Counted from the stretch's first letter, positions 1-8,161 are shown. The stretch is 64,000 nt of DNA from Polaromonas jejuensis NBRC 106434 (GCF_001598235.1 NZ_BCYO01000013.1:56508-120507); one strand, 5' to 3'. Numbers and translations: made by a program. The notes: generated by a model from the sequence alone, not told the origin.

Positions 1-91
1 ACATCGCTTATGCAACAAAGTTTGCGAGGATAACCGCCACGCAGCGCCGCTTCTACCAGCGCCTCTCCCACCAATGGAGTGGATAATTTGA
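1..91. other. unassigned left edge and rearrangement junction
   Basis: Frame 3 is open from the window edge to a TAA at 84-86 and gives about 27 residues ending RRFYQRLSHQWSG, possibly the tail of a gene that starts outside the window. I do not recognise it. It stops just before the PilY1-like frame begins at about 92, so this stretch contains a junction between unrelated sequences. Confidence 0.3.
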
Positions 92-1264
92 GGAGATAAC
101 CAGCCGGCGCCGAAATTCCTCTGGAAGCATAGCAACGCCGATACCGGGTTCGCCGAACTGGGTCAGTCCAGGTCGGATATGGTGGCCAAGCTGCGCTACC
201 AGACCAACCCGGTACTGATTTTCAGCCTGGGCTACGACGCTGCGGCCAACGACCCGACCATTCAAGGAACGGCTACCATGGGCCGCGGCGTGATGGTGCT
301 GGATGCGACGACTAGCAATCCGATCTGGCAGGCCGGCCCCGCCCCTGCCAGTGCCACCTTCAACAAAACCGTCGCCGGCATGAGCTATGCCATTCCCGCT
401 ACGGTTGCGTTGTACGACTCCGATGGGGACGGCAACATAGACCGCATTTACGCGGCCGACACCGGCGCCAATGTCTGGCGCATCAATGTCGATGACGCCA
501 ATCCCGCCAACTGGACGGTCAATCAACTGGCATCGCTCGGCGGCACGGGCGCCAATGCCCGCAAGTTTCTCTATACGCTGGACATCATTCCGGCGGATAC
601 GACCAACAACTTCGACTCGCTGCTGCTCGGCTCCGGCGACCGCGAACACCCGTTTGACAAGGCCATCATCAACCGCTACTACATGATCAAGGACGACCAT
701 GGCCTGACCGCAACGCGATCCTCGCCGATCACCGAGGGGACCGCGGGGTCGATCACCGGCGTCGCGGGCCAGCTGTACGACGCAACGTCCAATCTGATTC
801 AGGTGGGAACGTCGACGCAGGTCGCGGCCGCTAAGACGGCCTTCTCCACTGCCAGCGGCTGGTATGTGATCCTGTTTACGCCGGGTAAGCCGCCTACGGG
901 CGAGAAGGTCGTGGGGGGCTCGACCACGCTGGCCGGCACGGTCTATTTCGGCACCAACATGCCCACGGCGGTAGCCGACAATGCCTGCGTGGGTAACCTC
1001 GGGCAAGCCCGGCTTTATGCGATGAGCTACCTTAACGGATCGGCCACCGTTGACGAGAACAAGAGCGGTACCTTGACCACGGCCGACCGCTACTTCATGC
1101 GGGCCGGCGGCGGCTATCCCCCGACGCCCGTGCCCATTTCCGTCGTGATCGGCGGCAAGACCTACCAAGGCGCCATCAGCGGTACCCAGGTGCTGACCCC
1201 GCCCGGTCCGACCTTGGGCCGCAGGTATCGAACATTTTGGCAGCGGCTGATAGACAAGAATTAA
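92..1264 (+). pseudogene. pilY1: PilY1 C-terminal fragment (5'-truncated)
   Basis: The open frame follows an in-frame TGA at 89-91 and reads straight into the C-terminal beta-propeller of PilY1, the type IV pilus tip/biogenesis protein. Visible landmarks are LWKHSN..TGFAELGQS, PVLIFSLGYD, the YDSDGDGNIDRIYAADTGANVWR strand with a DxDxDGxxD calcium loop, and a basic C-terminal tail ending RTFWQRLIDKN. Full PilY1 proteins are usually over 1000 residues; about 390 remain, with no signal peptide or N-terminal domain. The first ATG (179) lies inside the conserved domain, so it is not a natural start. The sequence before 92 does not match PilY1 and no other pilus genes flank it. Most likely a remnant of a rearranged minor-pilin cluster, not a functional gene. 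Confidence 0.8.
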
Positions 1265-1594
1265 GGCGCGTCTTGCGCGGCGTTTGCCGGAAGGAAAGCC
1301 CTCCGCGCTTGCGCGCCTGAAGTCTCAGTGATGCTGCAGTTCTGTCCATGGACTGCTTGCACAGGCGTTTCATCCTGTTGGCGCTGATGGGGGGAACCCC
1401 AGGGAACGGACACTAACCATATAAGCATAAGTCACCGTGTCTTCGTCTAAAGCGCTATCGCGACTTCTCTGGCAAGTTACGCTCGGTTGCCAATGTCTCT
1501 CTAACTAACCAGCAATCTCGCGCGGTTGGTCAGCAAGTAGTTGGTTCGTGCGTTGCTGGTAGTGGGATACCAAACTAACTAACTAAAGATACAA
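1265..1594. other. intergenic region, 330 bp
   Basis: No convincing gene. The stretch is less GC-rich than its surroundings. It contains an ACCAGCAA / TTGCTGGT inverted repeat pair with a long loop (about 1509-1562) and a TAAC-rich run just before the next ORF. It probably holds the promoter of the small secreted protein at 1595, but no clear -35/-10 pair stands out. Confidence 0.4.
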
Positions 1595-1924
1595 ATGCGT
1601 AAATTTTTCATCGCAACACTGGTTTCACTCGCTACTTTGTCTGCTGCAGGTGTGGCAACAGCGGCCGGCTCCGGCGGTGGGTCATCACACGGAGGGGGCG
1701 GCGGATCATCACACGGAGCGGGTGCGGCGAGCGCCAATTCGAACGGGACTAAGTCCACGGACCGCGACTTCGGAAAGGAGCGCGCGGCTGACCGGGCAAA
1801 CAGCAAGACCTCAAAAAAAGCAGCACTCAATTCCAACGGCATCAAGTCCGCTGACAGAGACAAGGGTAAAGCCCGTGCAGCCGACCGGCATCAGCGCACT
1901 CGTCACCATACTTCCCGTAAATAA
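1595..1924 (+). CDS. small secreted Gly/Ser/His-rich repeat protein, unknown function
   Basis: A 109-residue protein with a typical Sec signal peptide (MRKFFIATLVSLATL..., likely cleaved after the alanines at about 23-24). A low-complexity GGGSSHGGGGGSSHG segment follows at about residues 25-42. Then come two imperfect copies of a basic motif, SNGTKSTDRDFGKERAADR and SNGIKSADRDKGKARAADR, at about residues 49-67 and 79-97. The His/Gly-rich part could bind metal but nothing proves this. No domain family was recognised. The gene stands alone and ends just before a strong hairpin terminator, which supports its being a real transcription unit. Confidence 0.7.
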   Translation: MRKFFIATLVSLATLSAAGVATAAGSGGGSSHGGGGGSSHGAGAASANSNGTKSTDRDFGKERAADRANSKTSKKAALNSNGIKSADRDKGKARAADRHQRTRHHTSRK

Positions 1925-1933
1925 CTGAGTGAG

Positions 1934-1971
1934 CAGGTTGCGCGCTTCGAATGTGGCAACCTGTTTTTTTT
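1934..1971 (+). terminator. rho-independent terminator
   Basis: Perfect 8-bp stem CAGGTTGC (1934-1941) / GCAACCTG (1956-1963) with a 14-nt loop, followed directly by eight T residues (1964-1971). It lies 10 bp after the stop codon of the small secreted protein. Confidence 0.85.
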
Positions 1972-1983
1972 ACCCCCTGATTC

Positions 1984-2124
1984 ATGCCCGACAAACCGTA
2001 CAAAAACCGAGACGGGCGATACTGCCGCAAGTACCTGACCCATGCCGTGATTGACGGCTATACCCGCCAAGTCTCCAGCACAGCCTGCCGGCAACCCAAT
2101 GGCGTCTGGCAAATGATCAACTAA
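1984..2124 (+). pseudogene. fragment of 17-kDa glycine-zipper surface antigen
   Basis: A 46-codon frame contains NRDGRYCRKYLTHAVIDGY and ACRQPNGVWQMIN. This matches the C-terminal end typical of Rickettsia-17-kDa-type glycine-zipper outer-membrane lipoproteins, which finish with an RYCREYQ..ACRQPDGSW-type segment. The lipoprotein signal and glycine zipper are absent, and a terminator lies directly upstream, so it is probably a gene relic. A short independent peptide is possible but less likely. Confidence 0.55.
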
Positions 2125-2350
2125 CCGGCATGCGACATGCGGCATGGGAAAATTGTCATGGTATGAGTCGGTATTTGAACGCCGATCTCACACTGACTGG
2201 TTGTCGCTGATAAACCCTGAGAATCAAGCACCCATGGAGGTTCGCAAGGTGGCTCAGGGGTATGGATATTGCAGGCATTGGCCGGCCAGGCTTGGGGGCC
2301 ACCTGGTTCTGTGACAGTGTCCCCGGATCGTCAGTGGGCGCACTGAACGT
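2125..2350. other. intergenic region
   Basis: No gene, repeat or clear terminator was seen between the surface-antigen fragment and the 3' end of dinB. Confidence 0.4.
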
Positions 2351-3622
2351 TTAGAACAGCTGGTCAGTGTGTGCTACTGAATCGATAGCGTCATGCGGCC
2401 GATTGTTGGGGGCTGCAGGCACTTTTCCATCAAGATTTCGAGTCGGATTCAGTTCTTCGGCCTTGATCAGCCCTCCTACCCGCACACCCAGGAGGCGCAA
2501 ACGTTTGTCCAGCGGCACGCGCTTGAGGGCCAGGCCCGCGGTGTGGCGTATGGTTTGGGCGTCAGCCGTGTAGGTGTCCAGGGTCTGATCACGCGTCACG
2601 CTCTTGAAGTTGTCGTAGCGCAGCTTGATGCCAATGGTTTTCCCCACATAACCTTTGCGCTGCAAGTCCTCAGCCAGCTTGGTGCAGAGTTCGGTGAAGA
2701 TGGCACCCAGCTCGGCCTTGTCGCGCACCGCATGCAGGTCGCGGTCGAAGGTGGTCTCGCGGCTCATGCTCACCGGCTCGCTCTCGGTCACCACCGGACT
2801 GTCGTCGCGGCCCCAGGCGGCCTCGTGCATCCAGGCGCCCGTGGCCTTGCCGAAGTGGTCTATGAGCCACTGCGGCTCCTGCGCGGCCAGCTCGCCGATG
2901 GTGTGGATGTGCAGCCTGGCCAGTTTCTCGCCGGCCTTGGGGCCTATGCCGTTGATCTTGCGTACGTGCAGCGGCCAGATCATGGTCTGCAGGTCGTCCT
3001 CATGAACGATCGAAATGCCGTTGGGCTTGTTGAACTCGCTGGCCATCTTGGCCAGCAGCTTGTTGGGCGCCACGCCGATCGAGCAGGTCAGGCCGGTTTT
3101 CTCGAAAATGGCCTTCTGGATCAGTCGGGCCAGCACCCGGCCGCCCTCGCGCTGGCCGCCGGGCACCTCGGTGAAGTCGATATAGACCTCATCCACGCCG
3201 CGGTCCTGCATCAGCGGCGCAATCTCGGTGATGGTGGACTTGAAAAGCCTCGAGTACTTGCGCACCTCCTCGAAATCCACAGGCAGCACGATGGCCTGCG
3301 GGCAGAGCTTGGCGGCCTTCATCATGCCCATGGCAGAACCGACGCCAAACTGGCGCGCGGCATAGGTGGCGGTGGTGATCACGCCGCGCCCGACATAGTC
3401 TTTCAGCAGCGGAAAGCTTTCGACCGGGATGAAGCGCAGCGCCCGCTCGCCCTGCGCGGCCCGCAACTCCTCGTCGACCTTGCGCCAGCCACCGCCGATG
3501 ACGACGGGCAGGCCCTTGAGTTGCGGATAGCGCAGCAACTCGACCGACGCGAAAAACGCGTCCATGTCGAGGTGGGCAATGCGGCGAATTTTGGACGGGT
3601 GGGAAGAAGACAGGTCGCTCAC
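2351..3622 (-). CDS. dinB: DNA polymerase IV (Y-family)
   Basis: Error-prone translesion polymerase of 423 residues from a GTG start. The Y-family signature HLDMDAFFASVE lies at residues 17-26, with the metal-binding Asp at about 19. The second acidic motif is GVDEVYIDFT. SIGVAPNKLLAKMASEFNKPNG (palm/fingers), NGIGPKAGEKLARL (helix-hairpin-helix) and a little-finger domain follow, ending with a C-terminal extension. The open frame runs 36 codons further upstream, but that part overlaps intergenic repeat unit A and does not resemble DinB, so GTG at 3622 is preferred. The usual Ser before the Asp-Glu pair is replaced by Val (GVDE). The gene stands alone; SOS control is typical of the family but no LexA box was identified. 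Confidence 0.92.
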   Translation of the reverse strand: MSDLSSSHPSKIRRIAHLDMDAFFASVELLRYPQLKGLPVVIGGGWRKVDEELRAAQGERALRFIPVESFPLLKDYVGRGVITTATYAARQFGVGSAMGMMKAAKLCPQAIVLPVDFEEVRKYSRLFKSTITEIAPLMQDRGVDEVYIDFTEVPGGQREGGRVLARLIQKAIFEKTGLTCSIGVAPNKLLAKMASEFNKPNGISIVHEDDLQTMIWPLHVRKINGIGPKAGEKLARLHIHTIGELAAQEPQWLIDHFGKATGAWMHEAAWGRDDSPVVTESEPVSMSRETTFDRDLHAVRDKAELGAIFTELCTKLAEDLQRKGYVGKTIGIKLRYDNFKSVTRDQTLDTYTADAQTIRHTAGLALKRVPLDKRLRLLGVRVGGLIKAEELNPTRNLDGKVPAAPNNRPHDAIDSVAHTDQLF

Positions 3623-3677
3623 CCGGCAAGCATAGCGCGACTGCCCTGAGCGCGCTCTGGCGGTACAAGGCAGGCCG

Positions 3678-3826
3678 CCATCGGCGCCTTGGCCTGAAAG
3701 CCAGGGGTCTTCGCGTCCCCCAACAGGCACCTGGCTGCACTCCTGGTCATGTTGGCTGCACTGTCAGTCAATCGTGCTCTTGTGGGCGTCCACAGGCTGG
3801 TTACTCTTGGTTACCGATCTACTGCA
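3678..3826. repeat. intergenic repeat unit A
   Basis: First of four related ~100-145 bp intergenic units in 3.6-7.7 kb. Shared landmarks are GCCATCGGCGCCTTGGCC, AACAGGCACCTGGC, TGCACTCCTGGTCATG and GGTTACTCTTGGTTACC. Units begin near 3678, 4958, 6227 and 7536, about 1.27-1.31 kb apart. This copy lies between dinB and the first AraC gene. Confidence 0.8.
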
Positions 3827-3987
3827 TGACCAGCGATTTGATCAACTCATGCCGTGCTAGCGTCATGCAGACTTTTCCGGAATCGGTTCATTTTTTCCAA
3901 AGGCGAGCGTGAATACCCGTCGCGTGGAATTCATTTCGATCCGCTGCGGCATTTGAAGCGTGGAGTGCTTTCGTACCAAGGTGCACT
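3827..3987. other. conserved upstream region of first AraC gene
   Basis: This 160-bp stretch is duplicated before the second AraC gene (5103-5258). Shared blocks include TTTGATCAACTC, GTCATGCAGACTTTTCCGG and the segment ending TGCACTTTGAAATAC. It should contain the promoter and leader. It could also encode an unstarted N-terminal extension of the AraC protein: the frame is open from a TGA near 3911 but has no ATG/GTG. Confidence 0.45.
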
Positions 3988-4938
3988 TTGAAATACAACC
4001 GCTGGTCTACTTTGCATATCGCACCGCGGCACCGCGCCGAGTTCTGGCGCTCAGCGGGCCAGGATGCGCTCACACCGATAACGCCCCACATTCCCAGGCT
4101 AGACAATTTCGAGGCCACGCTGACGACTCGCAGTCTGGATGTCGTGGTGCTCAACCAGGTGCAGGTGCTGACTTCCAGCCACGACGTTGAGCAGACCGAC
4201 GCCGACTTGGCGCGCGGTGGGCCGCCGTGTCTTCTTGTGGATGTGTACTTGTCGGGGCAGGTACACGCATCCCAGCACGACCGCAAGATCATCGCAAAAC
4301 CTGGCGAACCGTTCCTGATCGACAGCCGCCAGAAATACAGGCTCAATCACCCGAATCCGGTGAGCATGCTCGCATTGGTGGTGCCCTATACCGCGCTGGG
4401 TGCCCACGAGGCCGCGATAAACGCCCTGACTGCGAGCCATCTACCCGAACGAGCATCGCTCCAGCTGCTGGCCAGCCAGATGCGAGCCCTCAGCGCATGG
4501 CCACATGATCTGCAAGCCGCTGAATCGGCCCGGGTGTCGGATCTGCTGGTAGGCACGCTGCAGGCCGTGCTGCTGGATGCGGCCGAGGACTCGGCTGGAG
4601 CCAGGAAAGAACGGAGCTTCCTGCGGCGCAAGGTGCAGCAGTTGATCGAACGGCAGTACGCCGACCCGGCCTTGTCCCCGGCCGTGGTGGCGTATCAAAT
4701 GGGCGTGTCGGTGCGCACCTTGCATGCCCGCCTGGCGCAAGACGGGACCAGCTTCGGCGCCGAGCTGATGGCACACCGTCTCCAACGTGCTTACACCATG
4801 CTGCAAGGTGCGCCGCAACACAGCACCACCGTCATCGCGATCGCTGCCCTTTGTGGCTTCAGTTCCGCAGCCCACTTCTCCAGGCGCTTTCGCGCCCGTT
4901 ATGGCATGCCGCCGGGGGCGCTGCTGCGAGAAAGTTGA
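3988..4938 (+). CDS. AraC-family transcriptional regulator, copy 1
   Basis: A 316-residue regulator. Residues ~1-200 form an AraC-binding-like (cupin-type) sensor domain containing RAEFWRSAGQ and KPGEPFLID. Residues ~210-316 form an AraC/XylS double helix-turn-helix domain (YQMGVSVRTLHARLAQDG and IAALCGFSSAAHFSRRFRARYGMPPG). The only plausible start in frame is TTG at 3988; the same TTG is conserved in copy 2, which supports it. The sensor domain differs clearly from copy 2 while the DNA-binding half is almost identical, so both may recognise the same operators but different ligands. No adjacent structural gene indicates a target. Confidence 0.85.
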   Translation: MKYNRWSTLHIAPRHRAEFWRSAGQDALTPITPHIPRLDNFEATLTTRSLDVVVLNQVQVLTSSHDVEQTDADLARGGPPCLLVDVYLSGQVHASQHDRKIIAKPGEPFLIDSRQKYRLNHPNPVSMLALVVPYTALGAHEAAINALTASHLPERASLQLLASQMRALSAWPHDLQAAESARVSDLLVGTLQAVLLDAAEDSAGARKERSFLRRKVQQLIERQYADPALSPAVVAYQMGVSVRTLHARLAQDGTSFGAELMAHRLQRAYTMLQGAPQHSTTVIAIAALCGFSSAAHFSRRFRARYGMPPGALLRES

Positions 4939-4957
4939 ACGCCCGTCCCGTTCGTCG

Positions 4958-5102
4958 CCATCGGCGCCTTGGCCTGAAAGCCAGGGGCTCCGCCTCCCTA
5001 ACAAACACCTGGCTGCACTCCTGGTCATGATGACTGCACTGCTGGTCAATAGGCCATTGTGAGTGCCCCACCAGCTGGTTACTCTTGGTTACCGATCTGC
5101 AT
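4958..5102. repeat. intergenic repeat unit B
   Basis: Second copy of the unit. It starts 19 bp after the stop codon of AraC copy 1 and keeps GCCATCGGCGCCTTGGCC at the left end and GGTTACTCTTGGTTACC at the right end. Compared with unit A it has TCAATAGGCCATTGTGAGTG in the middle, which it shares with units C and D. Confidence 0.8.
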
Positions 5103-5258
5103 TGGTCATTTGATCAACTCCTATCGTGATGGGGTCATGCAGACTTTTCCGGAATCGGCTCATTTCTCCAAAGACGAGTGCGAATACCCGTCGCGTTGAG
5201 TCCATTTCGATCCGCTGCGGTATTTGAAGCATGGAGTGCTTTCGTTGCGAGGTGCACT

Positions 5259-6209
5259 TTGAAATACAACCGCTGGTCCACCTTGCACATCGCACCGCGG
5301 CATCGCGCAGAGTTCTGGCGTTCGGCCAATCAAGAGGCCATCGTTCCGCTGACGCCGCACATCCCCAGGCTCGACGATTTCCAGGCCGAGATCACGCATC
5401 GCGGCCTGGACAATCTGGTGCTGAACCAGGTGCAGGTGCAGGCCCCCAGCCACGACATGGAACGCACCGCCGCGGACCTGGCGCGTGGTGGGCCTGCGTG
5501 TGTGTTTGCGAATTTGTACTTGTCAGGGCAGACACAGGCACTCCAGTCGGGGAGTGAGATCACGGCAAAGCCCGGCGAGCTCTTCCTGATCGACGGCTGT
5601 GAGCAATACAGGCTCAACCACCCGAATCCGGTGAGTCTGCTCGTGCTGGGCGTGCCCTATGCCGCGCTGGGCGCCCTGGGGCCCGCGCTGAGCGCCCTCA
5701 CCGCACGCCGCCTGCCCGAGCGCGCATCGGTCCAGCTGCTGGCCAGCCAGATGCGAACCCTCAGCACATGGCCGCATGCACTGCAAGCTGCCGAATCGGC
5801 CCGGGTGTCGGACCTGCTGGTGAGCACATTGCAGGCCGTGCTGCTGGATGCGACCGAAGACTCGGCTGGAGCCAGGAAAGAACGGCGCTTCCTGCGGCGC
5901 AAGGTGCAGCAGTTGATCGAACGGCAGTACGCTGACCCGGCCTTGTCCCCGGCCGCCGTCGCGCATCAAATGGGTGTGTCAGTGCGAACCTTGCATGCCC
6001 GCCTTGCCCAAGACGGGACCAGCTTCGGCGCCGAGCTGATGGCGCACCGTCTCCAACGTGCTTACACCATGCTGCAAGGTGCGCCGCAACACAGCACCAC
6101 CGTCATCGCGATCGCTGCCCTTTGTGGCTTCAGTTCCGCAGCCCACTTCTCCAGGCGCTTTCGCGCCCGTTATGGCATGCCGCCGGGGGCGCTGCTGCGG
6201 GCGGGCTGA
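5259..6209 (+). CDS. AraC-family transcriptional regulator, copy 2
   Basis: A 316-residue paralogue of the preceding gene with the same architecture (sensor ~1-200, AraC HTH ~210-316). TTG at 5259 aligns exactly with the start of copy 1; an in-frame ATG at 5178 would add 27 residues, but copy 1 has no start there. From about 6050 to 6200 the DNA matches copy 1 base for base except at the last codons, whereas the 5' two-thirds is diverged in many places. That pattern fits tandem duplication followed by gene conversion of the DNA-binding region. Ligand and targets are unknown. Confidence 0.85.
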   Translation: MKYNRWSTLHIAPRHRAEFWRSANQEAIVPLTPHIPRLDDFQAEITHRGLDNLVLNQVQVQAPSHDMERTAADLARGGPACVFANLYLSGQTQALQSGSEITAKPGELFLIDGCEQYRLNHPNPVSLLVLGVPYAALGALGPALSALTARRLPERASVQLLASQMRTLSTWPHALQAAESARVSDLLVSTLQAVLLDATEDSAGARKERRFLRRKVQQLIERQYADPALSPAAVAHQMGVSVRTLHARLAQDGTSFGAELMAHRLQRAYTMLQGAPQHSTTVIAIAALCGFSSAAHFSRRFRARYGMPPGALLRAG

Positions 6210-6226
6210 ACGCCCGTCCCGTTCGC

Positions 6227-6330
6227 CGCCCCAAACAGGCATGCGCTTGCACTCCTGGCCATGATGACTGCACTGCCAGTCAATAGGCCATTGTGAGTGC
6301 CCCACAGGCCGACTTACTCTCGGTTACCCC
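6227..6330. repeat. intergenic repeat unit C
   Basis: Third copy, shorter: it lacks the GGCGCCTTGGCC end. It keeps AACAGGCATGCG, TGCACTCCTGGCCATGATG and TCAATAGGCCATTGTGAGTG, and has a diverged right end. No AraC gene follows; unrelated small genes occupy the next 1.2 kb. Confidence 0.75.
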
Positions 6331-6388
6331 TTAATTTCAACTCACTCGAGGACGCGTTGAATGAACGAGATTTACAAGAGCCCATGGG

Positions 6389-6535
6389 ATGCGTTATTGG
6401 GCGCATGGGGCCGATGCGGTGTGCGTCAGTATGGTGAGCAATGGCTGCGGGCGTCCTGATCGTGCCGTGCGTGCCGGCCACATTCAAGGTCTGCGTGCCA
6501 TTGAGCACTACTGCGTTGCGGGCGGACTGACATGA
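6389..6535 (+). CDS. possible small ORF coupled to next gene
   Basis: A 48-codon frame (MRYWAHGADAVCV...) whose TGA overlaps the ATG of the next small gene (ATGA at 6532-6535), a pattern often seen in translational coupling. No ribosome-binding site or family was recognised, and another 32-codon frame (6361-6459) crosses it. Weak candidate only. Confidence 0.2.
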   Translation: MRYWAHGADAVCVSMVSNGCGRPDRAVRAGHIQGLRAIEHYCVAGGLT

Positions 6536-6768
6536 GAAAGGAACTGCGCAAGCTTGCACGGGCGCAAGGCAAGAAGGGGCAGCAAAAGGCAATGCTGGCG
6601 ATGACTCTTCTTCGGATGTATCTGAAGGATCCGAAGGTCAACGACTTTTTGCGGCACGAGGCCGAACCCACGCTGCGCCTGGCGCTTTTCCATCTGCGTC
6701 AGGCCGACATTCTGGTCAACCTGGCGGAGCGGCGCGACCCGGTCCAGCGACTGCGGAACGCCGCCTAG
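6532..6768 (+). CDS. small hypothetical protein
   Basis: A 78-residue, strongly basic, helix-predicted protein (MRKELRKLARAQGKKGQQKAM... then ALFHLRQADILVNLAERRD). No signal peptide, membrane segment or known domain was seen. It lies 45 bp before the DUF2726-like gene in the same direction. Coding is supported by codon bias and an open frame, but no function can be assigned. Confidence 0.5.
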   Translation: MRKELRKLARAQGKKGQQKAMLAMTLLRMYLKDPKVNDFLRHEAEPTLRLALFHLRQADILVNLAERRDPVQRLRNAA

Positions 6769-6813
6769 ATTGGGCGTATCTGGTAATTGTTAGTACCAAA
6801 TCAGGGTTGCAAC

Positions 6814-7491
6814 ATGAACACAGACTTGGAATGGTTGCTGGCAGCACTGCCTCTGATGGCGATGTTCTGCGTGTTGTACTGGTTGCGGCAGCGGTGGGTA
6901 GCCCGGCAAAAACGACGCATCCCAAGGCGCTGGCCCTTGCATGCGAGGGAACTGGTGAACAGCGAAGAATTGCGGGTTTGGCGCTGGCTGTCGGAAACTT
7001 TTGACGACCACCATGTGATGATCAAGATAGCGGTGACCCGCTTCATCAGACCCCACGCCAGCGAAACCGGCCTGTACTGGTATGGCTTGCTCAAGAACAT
7101 CACCTGTACATTTTCAGTGTGTGCCGAGGATGGCCATGTTGTCGGCTGTGTCGATGTGCCCAAGTCTTTTGGACTCTCCCAAAAGGCCAGAACCCTGAAA
7201 GAAGATTTGCTGGCGCATTGCGGCATTGCCTACATCGTGCTCAACCCGTCCAGGCTGCCAAACCCGGTAGAAATTCGGAATGAATTCTTGGGTGAAGTGA
7301 CTGAAAGAAGTCGGGATTCAAAGCGCGAGGAAGCCGCCGCCGTGGCAGCCGCCCGCGTCAGCCTGAAACAAACGCTGGTCCAGCAACGCCGCATGCGTAA
7401 ACCCAGCGACTTCCCCGAATACGGGGAGAGCGCCACCAGCAGCATGCCCAGTCACCGGCACGACTCATTCTTCATACAGTCCAACAGCTGA
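6814..7491 (+). CDS. membrane-anchored DUF2726-like protein
   Basis: A 225-residue protein from ATG 6814; a TTG at 6787 would add nine residues. An N-terminal transmembrane helix (LLAALPLMAMFCVLYWL, about 6-22) precedes a basic stop-transfer stretch (RQRWVARQKRR). The soluble part (~50-165) resembles DUF2726, a nuclease-superfamily-like fold: EELRVWRWLSETF, VDVPKSFGLSQKARTLKEDLLAHCGIAYIVL. It keeps the pattern in which an incoming element is described as local or later-accessed. The C-terminal ~50 residues are charged and low complexity. Role unknown; possibly DNA/RNA processing at the membrane. Confidence 0.6.
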   Translation: MNTDLEWLLAALPLMAMFCVLYWLRQRWVARQKRRIPRRWPLHARELVNSEELRVWRWLSETFDDHHVMIKIAVTRFIRPHASETGLYWYGLLKNITCTFSVCAEDGHVVGCVDVPKSFGLSQKARTLKEDLLAHCGIAYIVLNPSRLPNPVEIRNEFLGEVTERSRDSKREEAAAVAAARVSLKQTLVQQRRMRKPSDFPEYGESATSSMPSHRHDSFFIQSNS

Positions 7492-7863
7492 CCGACTGAG
7501 TTGCGATACCTTTCGGAAAGAAGCGCTTAGGGTGCCTTGCCTCTCTGAACAGGCATGCGCCTGCACTTCTGGTCATGATGGCTGCGCTGCCAGGCAATAG
7601 GCCATTGTGAGTGCCCCACAGGCTGGTTACTCTTGGTTACTCGATCTGCTGGGCCAGTGATTGCAGACCGCGAGGCCAGAGTACATCCGGCTCAGTTCCC
7701 CAGCATGTGTCTGCGCAAAAAAAAACGATAGCCGCCAATGGAAGAAAGATCCATACCTCCTTTCGATGCGCAGCCGCAGAAAACACCTCACTGCCGGGTA
7801 CCCGCCAGTGACATATTGCACGAGGGAAACCCATCACGGCAATGAAATGACAAGGGAAATCAG
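7492..7863. other. intergenic region containing repeat unit D
   Basis: Between the DUF2726-like gene and the next small gene. Apart from the repeat at 7536-7650 it contains an A9 run (about 7721-7729) and a plausible Shine-Dalgarno AAGGGAA just before 7864. No other gene was supported. Confidence 0.5.
7536..7650. repeat. intergenic repeat unit D
   Basis: Fourth copy: AACAGGCATGCGCCTGCAC, TGGTCATGATGGCTGC, CAATAGGCCATTGTGAGTG and GGTTACTCTTGGTTACTCG. It lies ~1.3 kb after unit C, the same period as between units A, B and C. Confidence 0.75.
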
Positions 7864-8139
7864 ATGTCAACCGTAGGTGACCCCATCACTCAAGACGTGC
7901 GCGCATTGTGGCTGCGGCTGCGCAAGGACGGCGGTTGGTGGACGCTGGACATGCTCACGCATCACTGGAAGCCGACCCACACACCGCACACCGTCCAGCA
8001 CGCCATGGATGCGCTGGAAGCTGGCGGTTTCGTGGAAAGCCGCGACCATGCGACCAGCCTGAGCTATCGCGTCACTTCGGACTGCAAAGCGTTGCCCGGT
8101 TTTTTGAGCCGTTCTGTCAACCAGAAGGCAACACCATGA
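7864..8139 (+). CDS. small winged-helix-like hypothetical protein
   Basis: A 91-residue protein from ATG 7864 with an upstream AAGGGAAA site. Residues ~10-75 have the look of a compact winged-helix domain: DVRALWLRLRKDGGWWTLDMLTHHW (helices 1-2), TPHTVQHAMDALEAGGFVESRD (recognition helix plus wing start), then SLSYRVTSDC as the wing. This suggests DNA binding, but no family was identified. Accessory region, no informative neighbours. Confidence 0.5.
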   Translation: MSTVGDPITQDVRALWLRLRKDGGWWTLDMLTHHWKPTHTPHTVQHAMDALEAGGFVESRDHATSLSYRVTSDCKALPGFLSRSVNQKATP

Positions 8140-8161
8140 GCGCTCCACGAACAACCCGGAA

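Noticed and set aside
2393..3649. 418-codon rightward ORF opposite dinB
   Set aside because: It is the antisense shadow of a clear DNA polymerase IV gene; the translation is His/Arg-rich with no domain.
3623..3730. 36-residue N-terminal extension of DinB
   Set aside because: The sequence overlaps intergenic repeat unit A and its translation has no similarity to Y-family polymerases; a GTG at 3622 fits better.
5178..5258. ATG extension of AraC copy 2
   Set aside because: Copy 1 shows the same residues but has no start codon there; the conserved TTG gives matching 316-residue proteins.
6314..6592. 92-codon leftward ORF
   Set aside because: Crosses repeat unit C and the 5' end of the better-supported small rightward gene; no family or ribosome-binding site.
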